Part shown: piece after piece, positions 32,364 to 42,084 of the stretch
Position numbering within the stretch: the stretch's first letter is position 1
Layout: each line of letters opens with the position of its first letter
Assembly (NCBI GenBank): GCA_965656445.1
Contig: CBFHKO010000002.1
Location: 62,001-126,000 of the forward strand
DNA: 64,000 nucleotides
Reading direction: 5' to 3'
From: JAHEJA01 sp965656445
GTDB taxonomy: Bacteria > Pseudomonadota > Alphaproteobacteria > Rhodobacterales > Rhodobacteraceae
Notes under the pieces: model-generated
Database searches by the model: none
Seen by the model: only the letters and a program-made list of their open reading frames with translations
What the model was told of the DNA's origin: nothing
Made by a program: the position numbers and the translations under genes

Positions 32364-33449
32364 ATGGCCAAAATTGTACCACAGCCCGGTATTTCGGATA
32401 TTAAACTCTATCAAAGTGGGGCGAGCCACGTTGATGGACTGGGCGAGGTGTTAAAGCTTAGCTCAAATGAAAATCCCTTTGGTCCGTCGCCCAAAGCGGT
32501 CGAGGCTATTCGGAAATCTGCGCATACGCTTCATCGCTATCCCTCAACCGATCACCAATCCTTGCGTCGCGCGATTGCAGAGACGTTTGATCTTTGGTCC
32601 GACAATATCATTTGTGGCGTCGGCAGCGATGAGATCATTTCGTTCCTATGTTATGCCTATGCGGGTGTTGGGGACGAAGTTCTCTATACGGAACATGGCT
32701 TTAGCATGTATAAGATTTCTGCGATGGCGGCGGGGGCAACCCCTGTTGTGGTCGCAGAGAAAAACCGTGTTGTGGATGTTGATGCCATATTGGAACGGGC
32801 AGGGGACAAGACCAAATTGGTCTTTGTCACCAATCCAGGTAACCCCACAGGCACCATGATCCCCGAAAGCGATATTCGCAGGTTGGCGGATAAATTGCCG
32901 GCGCATTGCTTGTTGGTCGTGGATGGGGCTTATGCCGATTACATCGAAGGCTATGATGGCGGTGCCAAGCTTACGCATTCTTATGACAATATATTTATCA
33001 CACGCACTTTTTCCAAGCTCTATGGGCTGGGTGGCATGCGTGTTGGTTGGGGCTATGGTCCCAAATACATCGTTGATACGCTGAACCGTTTGCGTGGACC
33101 GTTCAATTTATCGGTGACCGCGCTTGAGGCTGCGGAGGCCTCAATTTTGGACACAGACTATGCCGAAAAATGTCGCAGCGAAAATACGCGCCTTCGGGCG
33201 TGGTTGGCGAGCGCTTTGGCGGAACATGGGGTAAGTTCGGATACATCGATGGCGAACTTCATTTTGGCACGGTTTGGGTCTCAGGCCGAGGCTGAAGCCT
33301 GTGATGACCATCTGCAAGCCAACGGTATTTTGGTCCGCCGCGTTGGGGGCTATGGGCTTCCACATTGTTTGCGGATCACTGTGGGGGATGAGGCCTCTTG
33401 TCGTCGTGTGGCGCATGCGGTGGGTCAGTTTAAAGCGGAAAAGAAATGA
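32364..33449 (+). CDS. hisC: Histidinol-phosphate aminotransferase
   Basis: 361 residues, aminotransferase class I/II. L-S-S-N-E-N-P-F-G-P-S near the start, V-V-D-G-A-Y-A-D-Y, and the PLP Lys in T-F-S-K-L-Y-G-L-G-G. GGGAG precedes ATG 32364. In this lineage HisC sits beside tyrA and can also aminate aromatic precursors such as prephenate, so a role in tyrosine or phenylalanine synthesis is possible. Overlaps tyrA by 4 bp. Confidence 0.93.
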   Translation: MAKIVPQPGISDIKLYQSGASHVDGLGEVLKLSSNENPFGPSPKAVEAIRKSAHTLHRYPSTDHQSLRRAIAETFDLWSDNIICGVGSDEIISFLCYAYAGVGDEVLYTEHGFSMYKISAMAAGATPVVVAEKNRVVDVDAILERAGDKTKLVFVTNPGNPTGTMIPESDIRRLADKLPAHCLLVVDGAYADYIEGYDGGAKLTHSYDNIFITRTFSKLYGLGGMRVGWGYGPKYIVDTLNRLRGPFNLSVTALEAAEASILDTDYAEKCRSENTRLRAWLASALAEHGVSSDTSMANFILARFGSQAEAEACDDHLQANGILVRRVGGYGLPHCLRITVGDEASCRRVAHAVGQFKAEKK

Positions 33450-34369
33450 CAAAAATATACGACAAAGTTGCGCTCATCGGGTTGGGTTTGATTGCGTCCT
33501 CTATCTTTTGGGCGATCAAACGGGGCGGATTGGCGCAAGAGGTCAGCGGTTATGCGCGGTCTCAAGAGACGCGCGACACAGCCCGTCGTATCGGATTGTG
33601 TGATAGCATTCATGACAGCGCGGCTGAGGCGGTCAAAGACGCAGATTTGGTGATCCTCTGTGTGCCTGTTGGTGCGATGGAGCACGTCGCCCAAGAGGTT
33701 GCTCCCTTTCTGAAACAGGGCGCAACTGTCAGCGATGTTGGCTCTGTTAAGCGGGCTGTGATTGACGCGGTTGGGCCACATATTCCTGAGGGTGTACATT
33801 TCATTCCAGCGCACCCATTGGCGGGGACAGAGCATTCGGGACCTGAATCTGGGTTTGAGAGCTTATTTGATAATCGCTGGAGCCTCCTTGTGCCGGTCGA
33901 GGGAACGGACAGAGATGCCTTGGCCCAGCTCTGGGCGCTCTGGGAAGGGATGGGCGCAAATGTTGATGAGATGGAGGCTGATCACCACGACCTCGTTTTG
34001 GCGGTGACAAGCCATGCGCCGCATTTGATTGCCTACACAATGGTTGGCGTTGCCGATGATCTGCGCCGTGTGACAGATAGCGAAGTTGTCAAATATTCCG
34101 CCGCTGGATTTCGTGATTTCACGCGGATTGCCGCCTCTGATCCCACCATGTGGCGCGATGTGTTTTTGACCAACAAAGAGGCGACTTTGGAAATTTTGGG
34201 CCGCTTCACCGAAGAGCTATTTGATCTACAACGCGCCATTCGTCAGGGCGATGGTGACAAATTGCACGCATATTTCACCCGTACACGCTCTATCCGCCGT
34301 GGTATCATCGAAGCAGGTCAGGATACAGACGCCCCAGATTTCGGGCGTTCAAGCGTGAAAAGGGAATAA
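33446..34369 (+). CDS. tyrA: Prephenate/arogenate dehydrogenase
   Basis: 307 residues. NAD-binding G-L-G-L-I-A-S-S, then P-A-H-P-L-A-G-T-E-H-S-G and S-H-A-P-H-L-I-A, the substrate signatures of TyrA-family (TyrC-type) dehydrogenases. Oxidative decarboxylation toward tyrosine. Starts inside hisC and is followed directly by the extensin-like gene. Confidence 0.93.
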   Translation: MTKIYDKVALIGLGLIASSIFWAIKRGGLAQEVSGYARSQETRDTARRIGLCDSIHDSAAEAVKDADLVILCVPVGAMEHVAQEVAPFLKQGATVSDVGSVKRAVIDAVGPHIPEGVHFIPAHPLAGTEHSGPESGFESLFDNRWSLLVPVEGTDRDALAQLWALWEGMGANVDEMEADHHDLVLAVTSHAPHLIAYTMVGVADDLRRVTDSEVVKYSAAGFRDFTRIAASDPTMWRDVFLTNKEATLEILGRFTEELFDLQRAIRQGDGDKLHAYFTRTRSIRRGIIEAGQDTDAPDFGRSSVKRE

Positions 34370-35104
34370 ATGACGTCTCAGGGGTGCATCGGGTTTTTTG
34401 TGAGTGTTGTGTTATGTGCCCTCCCTGTGCATGCGGTAGAAGAGGCGCTCATTCCCCCGTCGCGCCCGATGACCCTATCTGTGCCCGCGATCCACTTGCC
34501 TTTGACACAAAGCTTGCGACCCCTTGAACGTCCTGCGGCGATTGAACAACAGGCGATCAAGCGCAAACAGCAACTTCGCGCGGGATCGGTCTGTGGGGAT
34601 ATTCGGCTTCAGGGGAAAGCGATTGGGACGAAACAGGGACATCTTTCGGCCTGTACAGTACCAAATGCCGTTCAGCTAAAATCCGTCTCAGGTATTGCCC
34701 TGACGCAGCCCGCCGTTGTGGATTGCACGACGGCCAAGGCCTTTGCCAAATGGGCGGATAGATCGCTGAAACCAACGGCGCGAAAAATTGGGAAATCTGT
34801 GTCACAGATACAAATCATCGGGCATTTTTCCTGTCGCACGCGCAATGGTCAACCTGGTGCCAAGCTGTCGGAACATGGCAAAGGTCGGGCGCTCGATATC
34901 GCAGGATTTCGTTTTAGCGATGGCAGTAAAACCACATTGATCAAAGACTGGCGCACAGCGTCGGGTCGGAAATTCTTGCGCCCCTTGCATCGAGGGGCGT
35001 GCGGTATCTTTGGGACAGTGTTGGGACCAGAGGCCAATAAATATCACCAAGATCATTTCCACTTTGACACCGCGCGGTATCGAAGTGGCGCCTATTGCCG
35101 CTAG
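34370..35104 (+). CDS. Extensin-like C-terminal domain protein
   Basis: 244 residues. Signal peptide (V-S-V-V-L-C-A-L-P-V-H-A), a Pro/Arg-rich linker, then the extensin-like domain: C-R-T-R-N-G, S-E-H-G-K-G-R-A-L-D-I-A, and H-Q-D-H-F-H-F-D, which carry His/Asp metal ligands of D-Ala-D-Ala-type peptidases. Probably periplasmic peptidoglycan hydrolase. Starts at the base after the tyrA stop, so cotranslated. Confidence 0.85.
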   Translation: MTSQGCIGFFVSVVLCALPVHAVEEALIPPSRPMTLSVPAIHLPLTQSLRPLERPAAIEQQAIKRKQQLRAGSVCGDIRLQGKAIGTKQGHLSACTVPNAVQLKSVSGIALTQPAVVDCTTAKAFAKWADRSLKPTARKIGKSVSQIQIIGHFSCRTRNGQPGAKLSEHGKGRALDIAGFRFSDGSKTTLIKDWRTASGRKFLRPLHRGACGIFGTVLGPEANKYHQDHFHFDTARYRSGAYCR

Positions 35105-35162
35105 GTGACGTGGCGTTTCACTGGCCAAAAGGTCCAAGATTTGGCGCAGTGGTGAAAAAGCA

Positions 35163-35663
35163 ATGGTGACCAATATGACAACCCCTTTTTATGCGCAATC
35201 TGTTGATGACCTTTTGACATTGGATCAAACGCTTACGATGTCGGGCTATGATTTTATGTTGGGGATCAAAGAGGGCCGCTATCCAGCGCCTCCAATCGGC
35301 AAAGCCTTGGGATATCAGCTGAGCGAAGTTGGCGATGGGCGGATCGTGTTCCGAGGGGTTCCAACGTTTGATACGCTTAATCCATTGGGAACGGTGCATG
35401 GAGGATGGTATGGGACATTGCTTGATAGTGCGATGGCTTGTGCTGTGATGACCAAAGTCCCCAAGGGCAAAGTCTATACGACATTGGAATATAAGATAAA
35501 TATTATCCGATCCATTCCTGTTGGTGCGGAAATCGAGGCCATCGGCGAAACCGATCACACAGGCCGATCCACTGGGGTCGCAACAGGGCGGATTGTCGGG
35601 GTTGCGGATGGGCGCCTCTATGCAACAGGCTCAACAACTTGTCTAATTATGGCGCCCAAATAG
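35163..35663 (+). CDS. PaaI-family hotdog thioesterase
   Basis: 166 residues with a hotdog fold: G-T-V-H-G-G-W-Y-G-T-L-L-D-S-A-M carries the conserved H-G-G and the helix with the catalytic acid. T-L-E-Y-K-I-N and C-terminal strands follow. PaaI-type enzymes hydrolyse acyl- or aryl-CoA. ATG 35163 or 35175 possible. Stand-alone after the extensin-like gene. Confidence 0.85.
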   Translation: MVTNMTTPFYAQSVDDLLTLDQTLTMSGYDFMLGIKEGRYPAPPIGKALGYQLSEVGDGRIVFRGVPTFDTLNPLGTVHGGWYGTLLDSAMACAVMTKVPKGKVYTTLEYKINIIRSIPVGAEIEAIGETDHTGRSTGVATGRIVGVADGRLYATGSTTCLIMAPK

Positions 35664-35910
35664 CTTAGAAATCTTGGATCAAGCCAGCCCGTACCACGGT
35701 TGTTGGCGTTGCGGTTCCTGACATGAAATCGAGATTTTCTTCGCCACTGTGGAGGATCGACCTCCGCGCCTTTGACACATTTGAGCCACTGAGTACCAAA
35801 AACCCGTGGCTTTAGACCTTGGATAATCTCTGACGTAACCCTTTTCTGGATAGACTGAGAGGTCAAAACCTAGCGACGCCGAGCTCTTGGGACTGTGTTT
35901 AAATGTCCCG

Positions 35911-36921
35911 TTATTGCAAGATCGCGCTTTCCCACTCTAACAAAAACCGCTGTTTCTTATAGTTGTCTAAGAACACCAACAGGCCTGGACCTAGTCCTAT
36001 GCGATTGACTGCACTGGGTTGTATGGGGGTGCCGCCGATAACAGATCGGCCTTCTCCAGTTTGATCGTTAAAGGCATGTTGCAGGATATGATCCAAGAAC
36101 ATTGCGGCTAATGCTGGCTGTTGTGTCGTTTTAGGGATGAGAACGCTGCGGAGCATGACAGTAGTGGTGTCTTGTGGAAGGATGATTGCAACTTGGTCTG
36201 CTTGGGGGTGGCGGAGGGCGTAACTGCCTAGGACGTTATAGGCGATATCCAATTTTCCGGACAGGACATCCCCGATCATGTCCGAAGAACAGCAATACAA
36301 TTTGACCCCAGACTGCCCCATCACCTCCATCAACCGCCAGAATGTTTCTGATCCCCGTGCGTCTTGGGTCGCAAATAGATAGCCTAAACCTGAACTACGA
36401 ATGTCATATGTTCCAATACGACCTCGAAACTGATCTGGATTTTTGCGGATCAACCCGATCAAAGATTGGCGGGTTTGATAGGGTCCCAAGGCGGCCAAAG
36501 TGTCCTTGGACATGACCACCGTCGCGGGTTCCTGAGAAAAGGCAAAAACCATTGAATTCCAATGTGCCCAAGCCGGTAAATCCACAGTTCGCGGCGGCGT
36601 GTGCTTGAGTGCAAACCCGTCATTTGCCAATTTAATTTGCAAATCCATTGCACTAGAAATCACAAGGTCAAAGCGCACTTGATCCTCGGCAATCCCCGTC
36701 ATCACTTGGGATGACGAGGCCACAGTATAGTCGATGGCAATGTCTGGATTGGTTGCCAAAAAAGACCGGATCATCGGTTCAAAATACGCAATATCTGCTG
36801 TCGACAATATGCTCAAACTGGTTTGTGCGTTTTCTGGTCCAAAGCGTTCTTCTGCTTCTATTTCAAAGCCATGCACAAATGAGGCCCATATTATTCCAAT
36901 GGCAAAGATAAAAGAACGCAT
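35911..36921 (-). CDS. Periplasmic solute-binding protein linked to TctDE
   Basis: 336 residues, signal peptide (F-I-F-A-I-G-I-I-W-A-S-F-V-H-G), then the type 2 periplasmic-binding fold as in ABC iron or molybdate binding proteins: S-I-L-S-T-A-D-I, V-A-S-S-S-Q-V, F-D-L-V-I-S-S-A-M-D, G-I-R-S-S-G-L-G-like R-S-S-G-L-G-Y. No permease adjoins. The start overlaps the sensor kinase 3' end by 31 bp, so it is in one operon with tctDE. In tricarboxylate systems a binding protein can present ligand to the sensor; that is the likely role here. Confidence 0.8.
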   Translation of the reverse strand: MRSFIFAIGIIWASFVHGFEIEAEERFGPENAQTSLSILSTADIAYFEPMIRSFLATNPDIAIDYTVASSSQVMTGIAEDQVRFDLVISSAMDLQIKLANDGFALKHTPPRTVDLPAWAHWNSMVFAFSQEPATVVMSKDTLAALGPYQTRQSLIGLIRKNPDQFRGRIGTYDIRSSGLGYLFATQDARGSETFWRLMEVMGQSGVKLYCCSSDMIGDVLSGKLDIAYNVLGSYALRHPQADQVAIILPQDTTTVMLRSVLIPKTTQQPALAAMFLDHILQHAFNDQTGEGRSVIGGTPIQPSAVNRIGLGPGLLVFLDNYKKQRFLLEWESAILQ

Positions 36922-38267
36922 GCGCCCCCCTTTGTTTTGTTTGATATTTCCAGTGTCCCATTATGCGCGGCCATCACATCGCGCACAATTGTTAACCCTA
37001 GTCCTGACCCAATCACGCCACCGGAATTTTCACCGCGTTGAAACCGTTGCGTCAAAAATGAGGTGCTCCCCCCAGGAAGGCCTGGTCCGGTGTCCGTGAC
37101 ACAAATTTGCGCATCTGAGTTAGCGCAGCTTAGCGAGACATCGATTTGGCCCAGAAGGGGTGTATATTTAATCGCATTGTCCAAAACATTATGAATAGCG
37201 TTTTGCAACATGATGGGATCCCCTTTGATCTTAACGTCGGGCTGTAGATCTGCGATAAATTCGATATCCCGTAGCCCTGCGATTGGACCAAGTTGTTCTA
37301 AAACCGCCTGCACCAGTTTGGTTAAACTGACGTCCTCTTTTTCTAGATCGTCCGCGCGAAACGTGACCATTGCGTGATCTAACAACTGACCTGCCGCGCG
37401 GGAGCTTTCGTCAATGGCGCGCACAATATCGCGCAGGGCCTTGCGATTATGTTCTTTTTCAACACGATGCAGCGTTACATCTGCTTGGGTGCGAACAATT
37501 GCCAAGGGTGTTCTCACGCGATGAGCGGCCTCTGCGATGAATTCTTCAGACCGCTTTAAAGAGACCTGTAAACGCTGCATTAAGGAATTTAACGACGTCA
37601 CCAAGGGCGCCATTTCGAGCGGCACTGGGGTGGCAACGGGTCGTAAATCTTTGGGGCCACGGCGTGAAATGGATTGGGTCAAGCGTTGTAAAGGGCGCGT
37701 TGCGAATTCAACCAATATCCAAGTCACAGCAACCGAAGCGGCAAAAAAAGCAAGCCCCATTCCAATCGCCCATCGCCATACTTTTTCAATAGTTTGACGC
37801 ACATTGGTTTGAGTTTGTGCAACAGCCACAGTCAAGTTTTGCGGAGTGTCTTGAATTGAAAAAACGCGATCCACGGCTGTAATACGCACTGTTTCCCCTA
37901 GAAAGTCCTCTGTTTGATAGGCCCCTTTGCTATCCGTCACTCCCTGTGGAATCGGCAAGCTATCATAGCCCGTTACAAAAGTTTCATTCTGGTAAATCGC
38001 ATAAAAAACCCGCTCATCCGTAACGCTATCCAGCATTGATAGAGACGAGTAGGGGAGATCAATGAGCAAGGCGCCATCACGTACTTGCACGCTGTCGAGG
38101 ATAGAGATCGCGGAGGCAAATAGGATGTTATCCTGACTGGCTTGAACCGCTTGGCGTGCAACAGATTGAATCGCGACATAGACCAAGATTGAGATGACTG
38201 CGGAGGCCGATAAAAACGTAATCGTTAAACGGCGTCGAATGGACCCTTGAACGACGGGCGCTCTCAT
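36891..38267 (-). CDS. TctE-type sensor histidine kinase
   Basis: 458 residues. Two membrane helices (about 14-36 and 165-187) flank a periplasmic 2CSK_N-like sensor domain of about 130 residues, HAMP-like linker, HisKA with A-E-A-A-H-R-V-R-T-P-L-A, and HATPase with V-L-D-N-A-I-K-Y-T and D-T-G-P-G-L-P. TctE kinases sense tricarboxylates and control tctCBA transporters, here the operon transcribed away on the other side of the response-regulator gene. Overlaps both neighbours. Confidence 0.88.
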   Translation of the reverse strand: MRAPVVQGSIRRRLTITFLSASAVISILVYVAIQSVARQAVQASQDNILFASAISILDSVQVRDGALLIDLPYSSLSMLDSVTDERVFYAIYQNETFVTGYDSLPIPQGVTDSKGAYQTEDFLGETVRITAVDRVFSIQDTPQNLTVAVAQTQTNVRQTIEKVWRWAIGMGLAFFAASVAVTWILVEFATRPLQRLTQSISRRGPKDLRPVATPVPLEMAPLVTSLNSLMQRLQVSLKRSEEFIAEAAHRVRTPLAIVRTQADVTLHRVEKEHNRKALRDIVRAIDESSRAAGQLLDHAMVTFRADDLEKEDVSLTKLVQAVLEQLGPIAGLRDIEFIADLQPDVKIKGDPIMLQNAIHNVLDNAIKYTPLLGQIDVSLSCANSDAQICVTDTGPGLPGGSTSFLTQRFQRGENSGGVIGSGLGLTIVRDVMAAHNGTLEISNKTKGGACVLLSLPLE

Positions 38268-38932
38268 GGCTCGACGTCCAATTTATACCCTGATCCACGA
38301 ATGGTTTTGATTGACACCGTGGAGTTAGCCAAATGCCGGCGCAGTCGGGCGACATACACTTCTATCGCGTTTTCTGTGACCTCTTCGTCATAGGAAAACA
38401 GACGGTCCACAAGTTTCGATTTCGGGATGATTTGACTGGGACTGTTGAGGAAAATTTCGAGCAAGCGCAGTTCACGTGTGCGCAAAGGAATATCGGAATC
38501 ATCTATTCTTAGTGTTCCCGCCAAGGGATCAAACGTTAGGGTTCCGTAGGTCACGATATTGCGGGCACTGCCGCCGCGACGACGCAAGACAGCTCGGCAT
38601 CGTGCCTCGAGTTCCGAGAAATCGATGGGTTTGACCATGTAATCATCGGCGCCCAAGTCCAACATACCAACCCGATCTGAGACCTGAGATCGCGCGGTCA
38701 ACACAATAACGGGCGTTTGGGTTTGAGCCATTCGATGGCGTTGCAAAAACGTGCGACCATCGCCATCGGGCAACATTATGTCCAATAAAATAAGGTCGTA
38801 TTCCGTTGTAGCCGTGAAATCAAAGGCGGATTGTAAATCCTGAGCATGATCGACGGCATGGCCATCCAAACGCAATCGGTCCACGACGGCGTCAGCCAAA
38901 GCTTGGTTGTCCTCTACCAGTAGAAACCGCAT
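38264..38932 (-). CDS. TctD-type response regulator (OmpR family)
   Basis: 222 residues. Receiver domain with acidic pocket E-D, phospho-Asp in I-L-L-D-I-M-L-P (about 51) and K in M-V-K-P; winged-helix domain with R-T-R-E-L-R-L-L and V-Y-V-A-R-L-R-R-H-L. Overlaps the kinase by 4 bp. Divergent from tctC with 100 bp between, where it probably binds. Confidence 0.9.
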   Translation of the reverse strand: MRFLLVEDNQALADAVVDRLRLDGHAVDHAQDLQSAFDFTATTEYDLILLDIMLPDGDGRTFLQRHRMAQTQTPVIVLTARSQVSDRVGMLDLGADDYMVKPIDFSELEARCRAVLRRRGGSARNIVTYGTLTFDPLAGTLRIDDSDIPLRTRELRLLEIFLNSPSQIIPKSKLVDRLFSYDEEVTENAIEVYVARLRRHLANSTVSIKTIRGSGYKLDVEP

Positions 38933-39036
38933 GTGTTTAATTCTTTCTGTGGATGTCAGGTCCGTGTCAGGTTTTTGCTAGATGGTGTCCAATTCATGGG
39001 CGGTTTCGCCCAGCAAGTCAAATGGGAGGAAACGTT

Positions 39037-40017
39037 ATGACTTTCACTATGGGCCGTCGTGCCTTATTGGCGGCAGCGGCCGCATTTTCATTGGTTGGGT
39101 CTGCGCATGCAGGTGGACACCAAGTCGTAGACAGCATTCACTTTCTAATTCCTGGTGGCGCCGGTGGTGGCTGGGATGGAACAGCACGTGGCACAGGCGA
39201 AGCATTGACAGGCGCAGGCTTGGTTGGCTCTGCCTCTTATGAAAACATGTCAGGCGGTGGTGGTGGTAAAGCCATTGCACACTTGATCGAAAATGCTGAA
39301 TCAAACCACGGGACGTTGATGGTTAATTCCACACCAATCGTCATTCGTTCTTTGACTGGTGTTTTCCCACAAAGTTTCCGTGACCTAACATTGGTTGCCG
39401 GTACAATTGGTGATTATGCAGCAGTGGTTGTCGGCAAGGATAGCCCGATCAATTCTATGGATGAGCTGTTGGCAGCGTATCGCGCGGATCCAAACGGAAC
39501 TGCTGTTGGTGGTGGTTCGGTTCCTGGTGGCATGGACCACTTGGTTGCGGCGATGGTCATGCAGGCCGCTGGCGAAGATCCAACAGCCGTAAAATACATC
39601 CCCTATGACGCGGGTGGTGATGCGATGGCAGCCTTGCTATCTGGTGAAATCGACGCTCTATCTACTGGATTTTCAGAAGCAGTTGCTTTGGCCGAAGCGG
39701 GCGAAGTTAAAATTCTGGGCGTCACATCAGATGAGCGTGTCGCAGCTTATGCAGATGCACCAACTATGAAAGAGCAAGGCCTAGACACATCATTCGTGAA
39801 CTGGCGTGGGTTCTTTGCGGCACCTGGTTTGCCTGCGGACCAATTGGCAGCATATCAAGATGCCATCACAAAAATGTATGACACGCCAGAATGGGAAGCT
39901 GTGCGCTCACGCAATGGCTGGGTCAACATTCATAACAACGGTGATGATTTCCGCGCGTTCCTAGAAAAGCAAGAACAGGAAATTGGCGACCTAATGCGCA
40001 AGCTAGGGTTCCTATAA
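39037..40017 (+). CDS. tctC: Tripartite tricarboxylate transporter substrate-binding protein
   Basis: 326 residues. Signal peptide of the R-R-A-L-L-A-A-A-A-A-F-S-L-V-G-S-A-H-A type, then the Bug/TctC fold: I-P-G-G-A-G-G-G-W-D-G-T-A-R-G, A-V-G-G-G-S-V-P-G-G-M-D-H, Y-I-P-Y-D-A-G-G-D-A, G-I-T-S-D-E-R-like G-V-T-S-D-E-R. Captures a tricarboxylate in the periplasm. GGGAGGA precedes ATG 39037; an in-frame upstream extension is rejected. Confidence 0.93.
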   Translation: MTFTMGRRALLAAAAAFSLVGSAHAGGHQVVDSIHFLIPGGAGGGWDGTARGTGEALTGAGLVGSASYENMSGGGGGKAIAHLIENAESNHGTLMVNSTPIVIRSLTGVFPQSFRDLTLVAGTIGDYAAVVVGKDSPINSMDELLAAYRADPNGTAVGGGSVPGGMDHLVAAMVMQAAGEDPTAVKYIPYDAGGDAMAALLSGEIDALSTGFSEAVALAEAGEVKILGVTSDERVAAYADAPTMKEQGLDTSFVNWRGFFAAPGLPADQLAAYQDAITKMYDTPEWEAVRSRNGWVNIHNNGDDFRAFLEKQEQEIGDLMRKLGFL

Positions 40018-40027
40018 TCAAACTCTC

Positions 40028-40052
40028 TTGGCCCGCCAATTGTGCGGGCCAA
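40028..40052 (+). promoter_or_regulatory. Intergenic hairpin between tctC and tctB
   Basis: TTGGCCCGC-N7-GCGGGCCAA, perfect 9-bp stem, no T-run, 11 bp after tctC. Such hairpins protect the upstream message or reduce downstream expression, giving more binding protein than membrane protein. Confidence 0.65.
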
Positions 40053-40075
40053 AACCATTTTACACGAGGTAGAGA

Positions 40076-40567
40076 ATGGCACTGGATCGCTGGATCGCTC
40101 TGATCATATTAGTTATTTCGATTGTTTACGGGTATGCTGCTTATTTCACGATGGACCAACTATTGCCCCCGTTCATGCAACGTAATCCAGTTTGGCCTTC
40201 GACCTTTCCCAAAATTTTGTCCGTGATGGCGATTGTAACATCTCTCGTGATCCTATTGGGTTTGGAAAAATCTGAAAGTAGCTCCAAAGAAGCTGACATC
40301 GATTACCGCAGGTTGGGTGACTACAACATTGGTCAAGCGGCGCTGCTTATTGCGATGATGGTCGTCTACGCTCTTACTCTGCGCCCATTTGGGTTCTTCA
40401 TAGCCACAGTTGGTTTTTTGAGCGTGTCTGCCGCCATTTTGGGCGAACGGAAGTTCCATTTTCTTATCCCCATCACAACCTTTGCGGCCTTTGTGATTTG
40501 GTATCTTGTTGAACAAGTCCTGGGCATATTCTTGCGCCCCTTTCCCACGTTTTTGATCGGAGGATGA
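40076..40567 (+). CDS. tctB: Tripartite tricarboxylate transporter small membrane subunit
   Basis: 163 residues with four membrane helices (about 6-25, 42-60, 82-108, 112-150). TctB family by size, topology and position between tctC and tctA. AGGTAGAG precedes ATG 40076. Confidence 0.88.
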   Translation: MALDRWIALIILVISIVYGYAAYFTMDQLLPPFMQRNPVWPSTFPKILSVMAIVTSLVILLGLEKSESSSKEADIDYRRLGDYNIGQAALLIAMMVVYALTLRPFGFFIATVGFLSVSAAILGERKFHFLIPITTFAAFVIWYLVEQVLGIFLRPFPTFLIGG

Positions 40568-40568
40568 C

Positions 40569-42077
40569 ATGTTAGAAGGTTTACTTATTGGCCTTGAGAC
40601 GGCCTTTTCTATCAAAAATCTGGCGATGGTGATCGGTGGCTGTTTGATTGGAACATTCATTGGGATGTTACCGGGCTTAGGTCCAATGTCCATTATTGCG
40701 ATTATGATACCTGTCGCCATTTCAATGGGCGATCCCTCTGCGGCATTAATCTTGCTGGCTGGCGTTTACTACGGCGCTATTTTTGGCGGCTCGACGTCCT
40801 CTATTTTGCTCAACGCGCCAGGGGTCGCGGGCACTGTTGCGACCAGTTTTGACGGCTATCCCATGGCGCGCGCAGGCAAAGCGGGCAAAGCTTTAACCAT
40901 CGCCGCGATTTCGTCCTTTGCAGGTGGAACAATCGGCGCCGTTTTGTTGATGATTTTCGCTCCTGCTCTGTCATCTGTTGCCTTGCTATTCCACTCGGCG
41001 GAATATTTTGCGTTGATGGTGGTTGGCCTAGGCGCAATTGCAGCATTCGCAGGCTCAGGAAACGTCGCCAAGGCGGTTCTCATGACGCTTGTTGGATTGA
41101 TCATGGCAACAGTCGGAGAGGGCGCATTGTTCAATATGCCTCGGTTCACGATGGGGTTAATGGATCTGCAATCTGGCTTTAGCTTTATTACCCTCGCCAT
41201 GGCAATTTTTGCACTGCCAGAGGCGATATTTTTGGTGTTGAACCCTGCGCGATCCTCACAGGAAAATAACGGAAAGATTGAAAATCTCCGCATTAGCCGA
41301 CAAGAGGCACGCGCAATTGCACCGGTGATCGGCCGCCAGTCGCTGCAAGGGTTTTTTATCGGCGTTCTTCCAGGTGCTGGCGCGACCATTGCGTCCTTTT
41401 TAGGCTATGCTGTTGAGCGTAACATTGCCTCTGAGACGGAACAAAAGGAATTTGGCCATGGATCTATCAAAGGGCTTTCAGCCCCAGAAACCGCCAATAA
41501 TGCCGCCTGTACAGGGTCATTTGTTCCCCTATTAACATTAGGCATTCCTGGGTCTGGAACCACGGCAATTTTGCTAGGTGCTTTGATTGCATTGAATGTT
41601 AATCCGGGGCCACGTTTGATGACGGATGAACCACAGATTTTCTGGTCCGTCATCATATCAATGTATATCGGCAACTTGGTCCTCTTGATCCTGAACCTTC
41701 CCTTGATCCCCTATATCGCCAAGATTTTGTCGATCCCGCGTAACTATCTTATTCCGTTTATTTTGTTCTTTACGCTTATGGGCAGCTACATTGGACAGAA
41801 CAATTCAACCGAGTTGTTGATTTTGGTGGGGCTTGGGGTCTGTGCAACAGTGCTGCGGTTTGCAAATTATCCACTGGCACCGTTACTCATCGGGTTCATT
41901 CTAGGGCGAATGTTAGAGGATAACTTTAGCCGATCGATGCAGCTTTATGATGGCATCAACTTCATCATGCAGCGTCCAATGACATTGGGGCTGTTGATTT
42001 TGGCAGTGGCGCTGATCATCGTGCCGAGCCTGCGCGCAAGACGCACGCGGCGCGCGAAGGTCATCCAAGGAGACTAA
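40569..42077 (+). CDS. tctA: Tripartite tricarboxylate transporter large membrane subunit
   Basis: 502 residues, about 12 membrane helices. TctA signatures: G-M-L-P-G-L-G-P, Y-Y-G-A-I-F-G-G-S-T-S-S-I-L-L-N-A-P-G and the internal repeat G-V-L-P-G-A-G-A-T and T-L-G-I-P-G-S-G-T-T-A. Sodium- or proton-driven uptake with TctBC. Starts 2 bp after tctB. Confidence 0.95.
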   Translation: MLEGLLIGLETAFSIKNLAMVIGGCLIGTFIGMLPGLGPMSIIAIMIPVAISMGDPSAALILLAGVYYGAIFGGSTSSILLNAPGVAGTVATSFDGYPMARAGKAGKALTIAAISSFAGGTIGAVLLMIFAPALSSVALLFHSAEYFALMVVGLGAIAAFAGSGNVAKAVLMTLVGLIMATVGEGALFNMPRFTMGLMDLQSGFSFITLAMAIFALPEAIFLVLNPARSSQENNGKIENLRISRQEARAIAPVIGRQSLQGFFIGVLPGAGATIASFLGYAVERNIASETEQKEFGHGSIKGLSAPETANNAACTGSFVPLLTLGIPGSGTTAILLGALIALNVNPGPRLMTDEPQIFWSVIISMYIGNLVLLILNLPLIPYIAKILSIPRNYLIPFILFFTLMGSYIGQNNSTELLILVGLGVCATVLRFANYPLAPLLIGFILGRMLEDNFSRSMQLYDGINFIMQRPMTLGLLILAVALIIVPSLRARRTRRAKVIQGD

Positions 42078-42084
42078 TGCGATC

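Noticed and set aside
35664..35910. Minus-strand stretch that reads G-F-L-V-L-S-G-S, like the start of DUF4357
   Set aside because: Only eight residues fit, no start codon, and the remainder does not follow the family.
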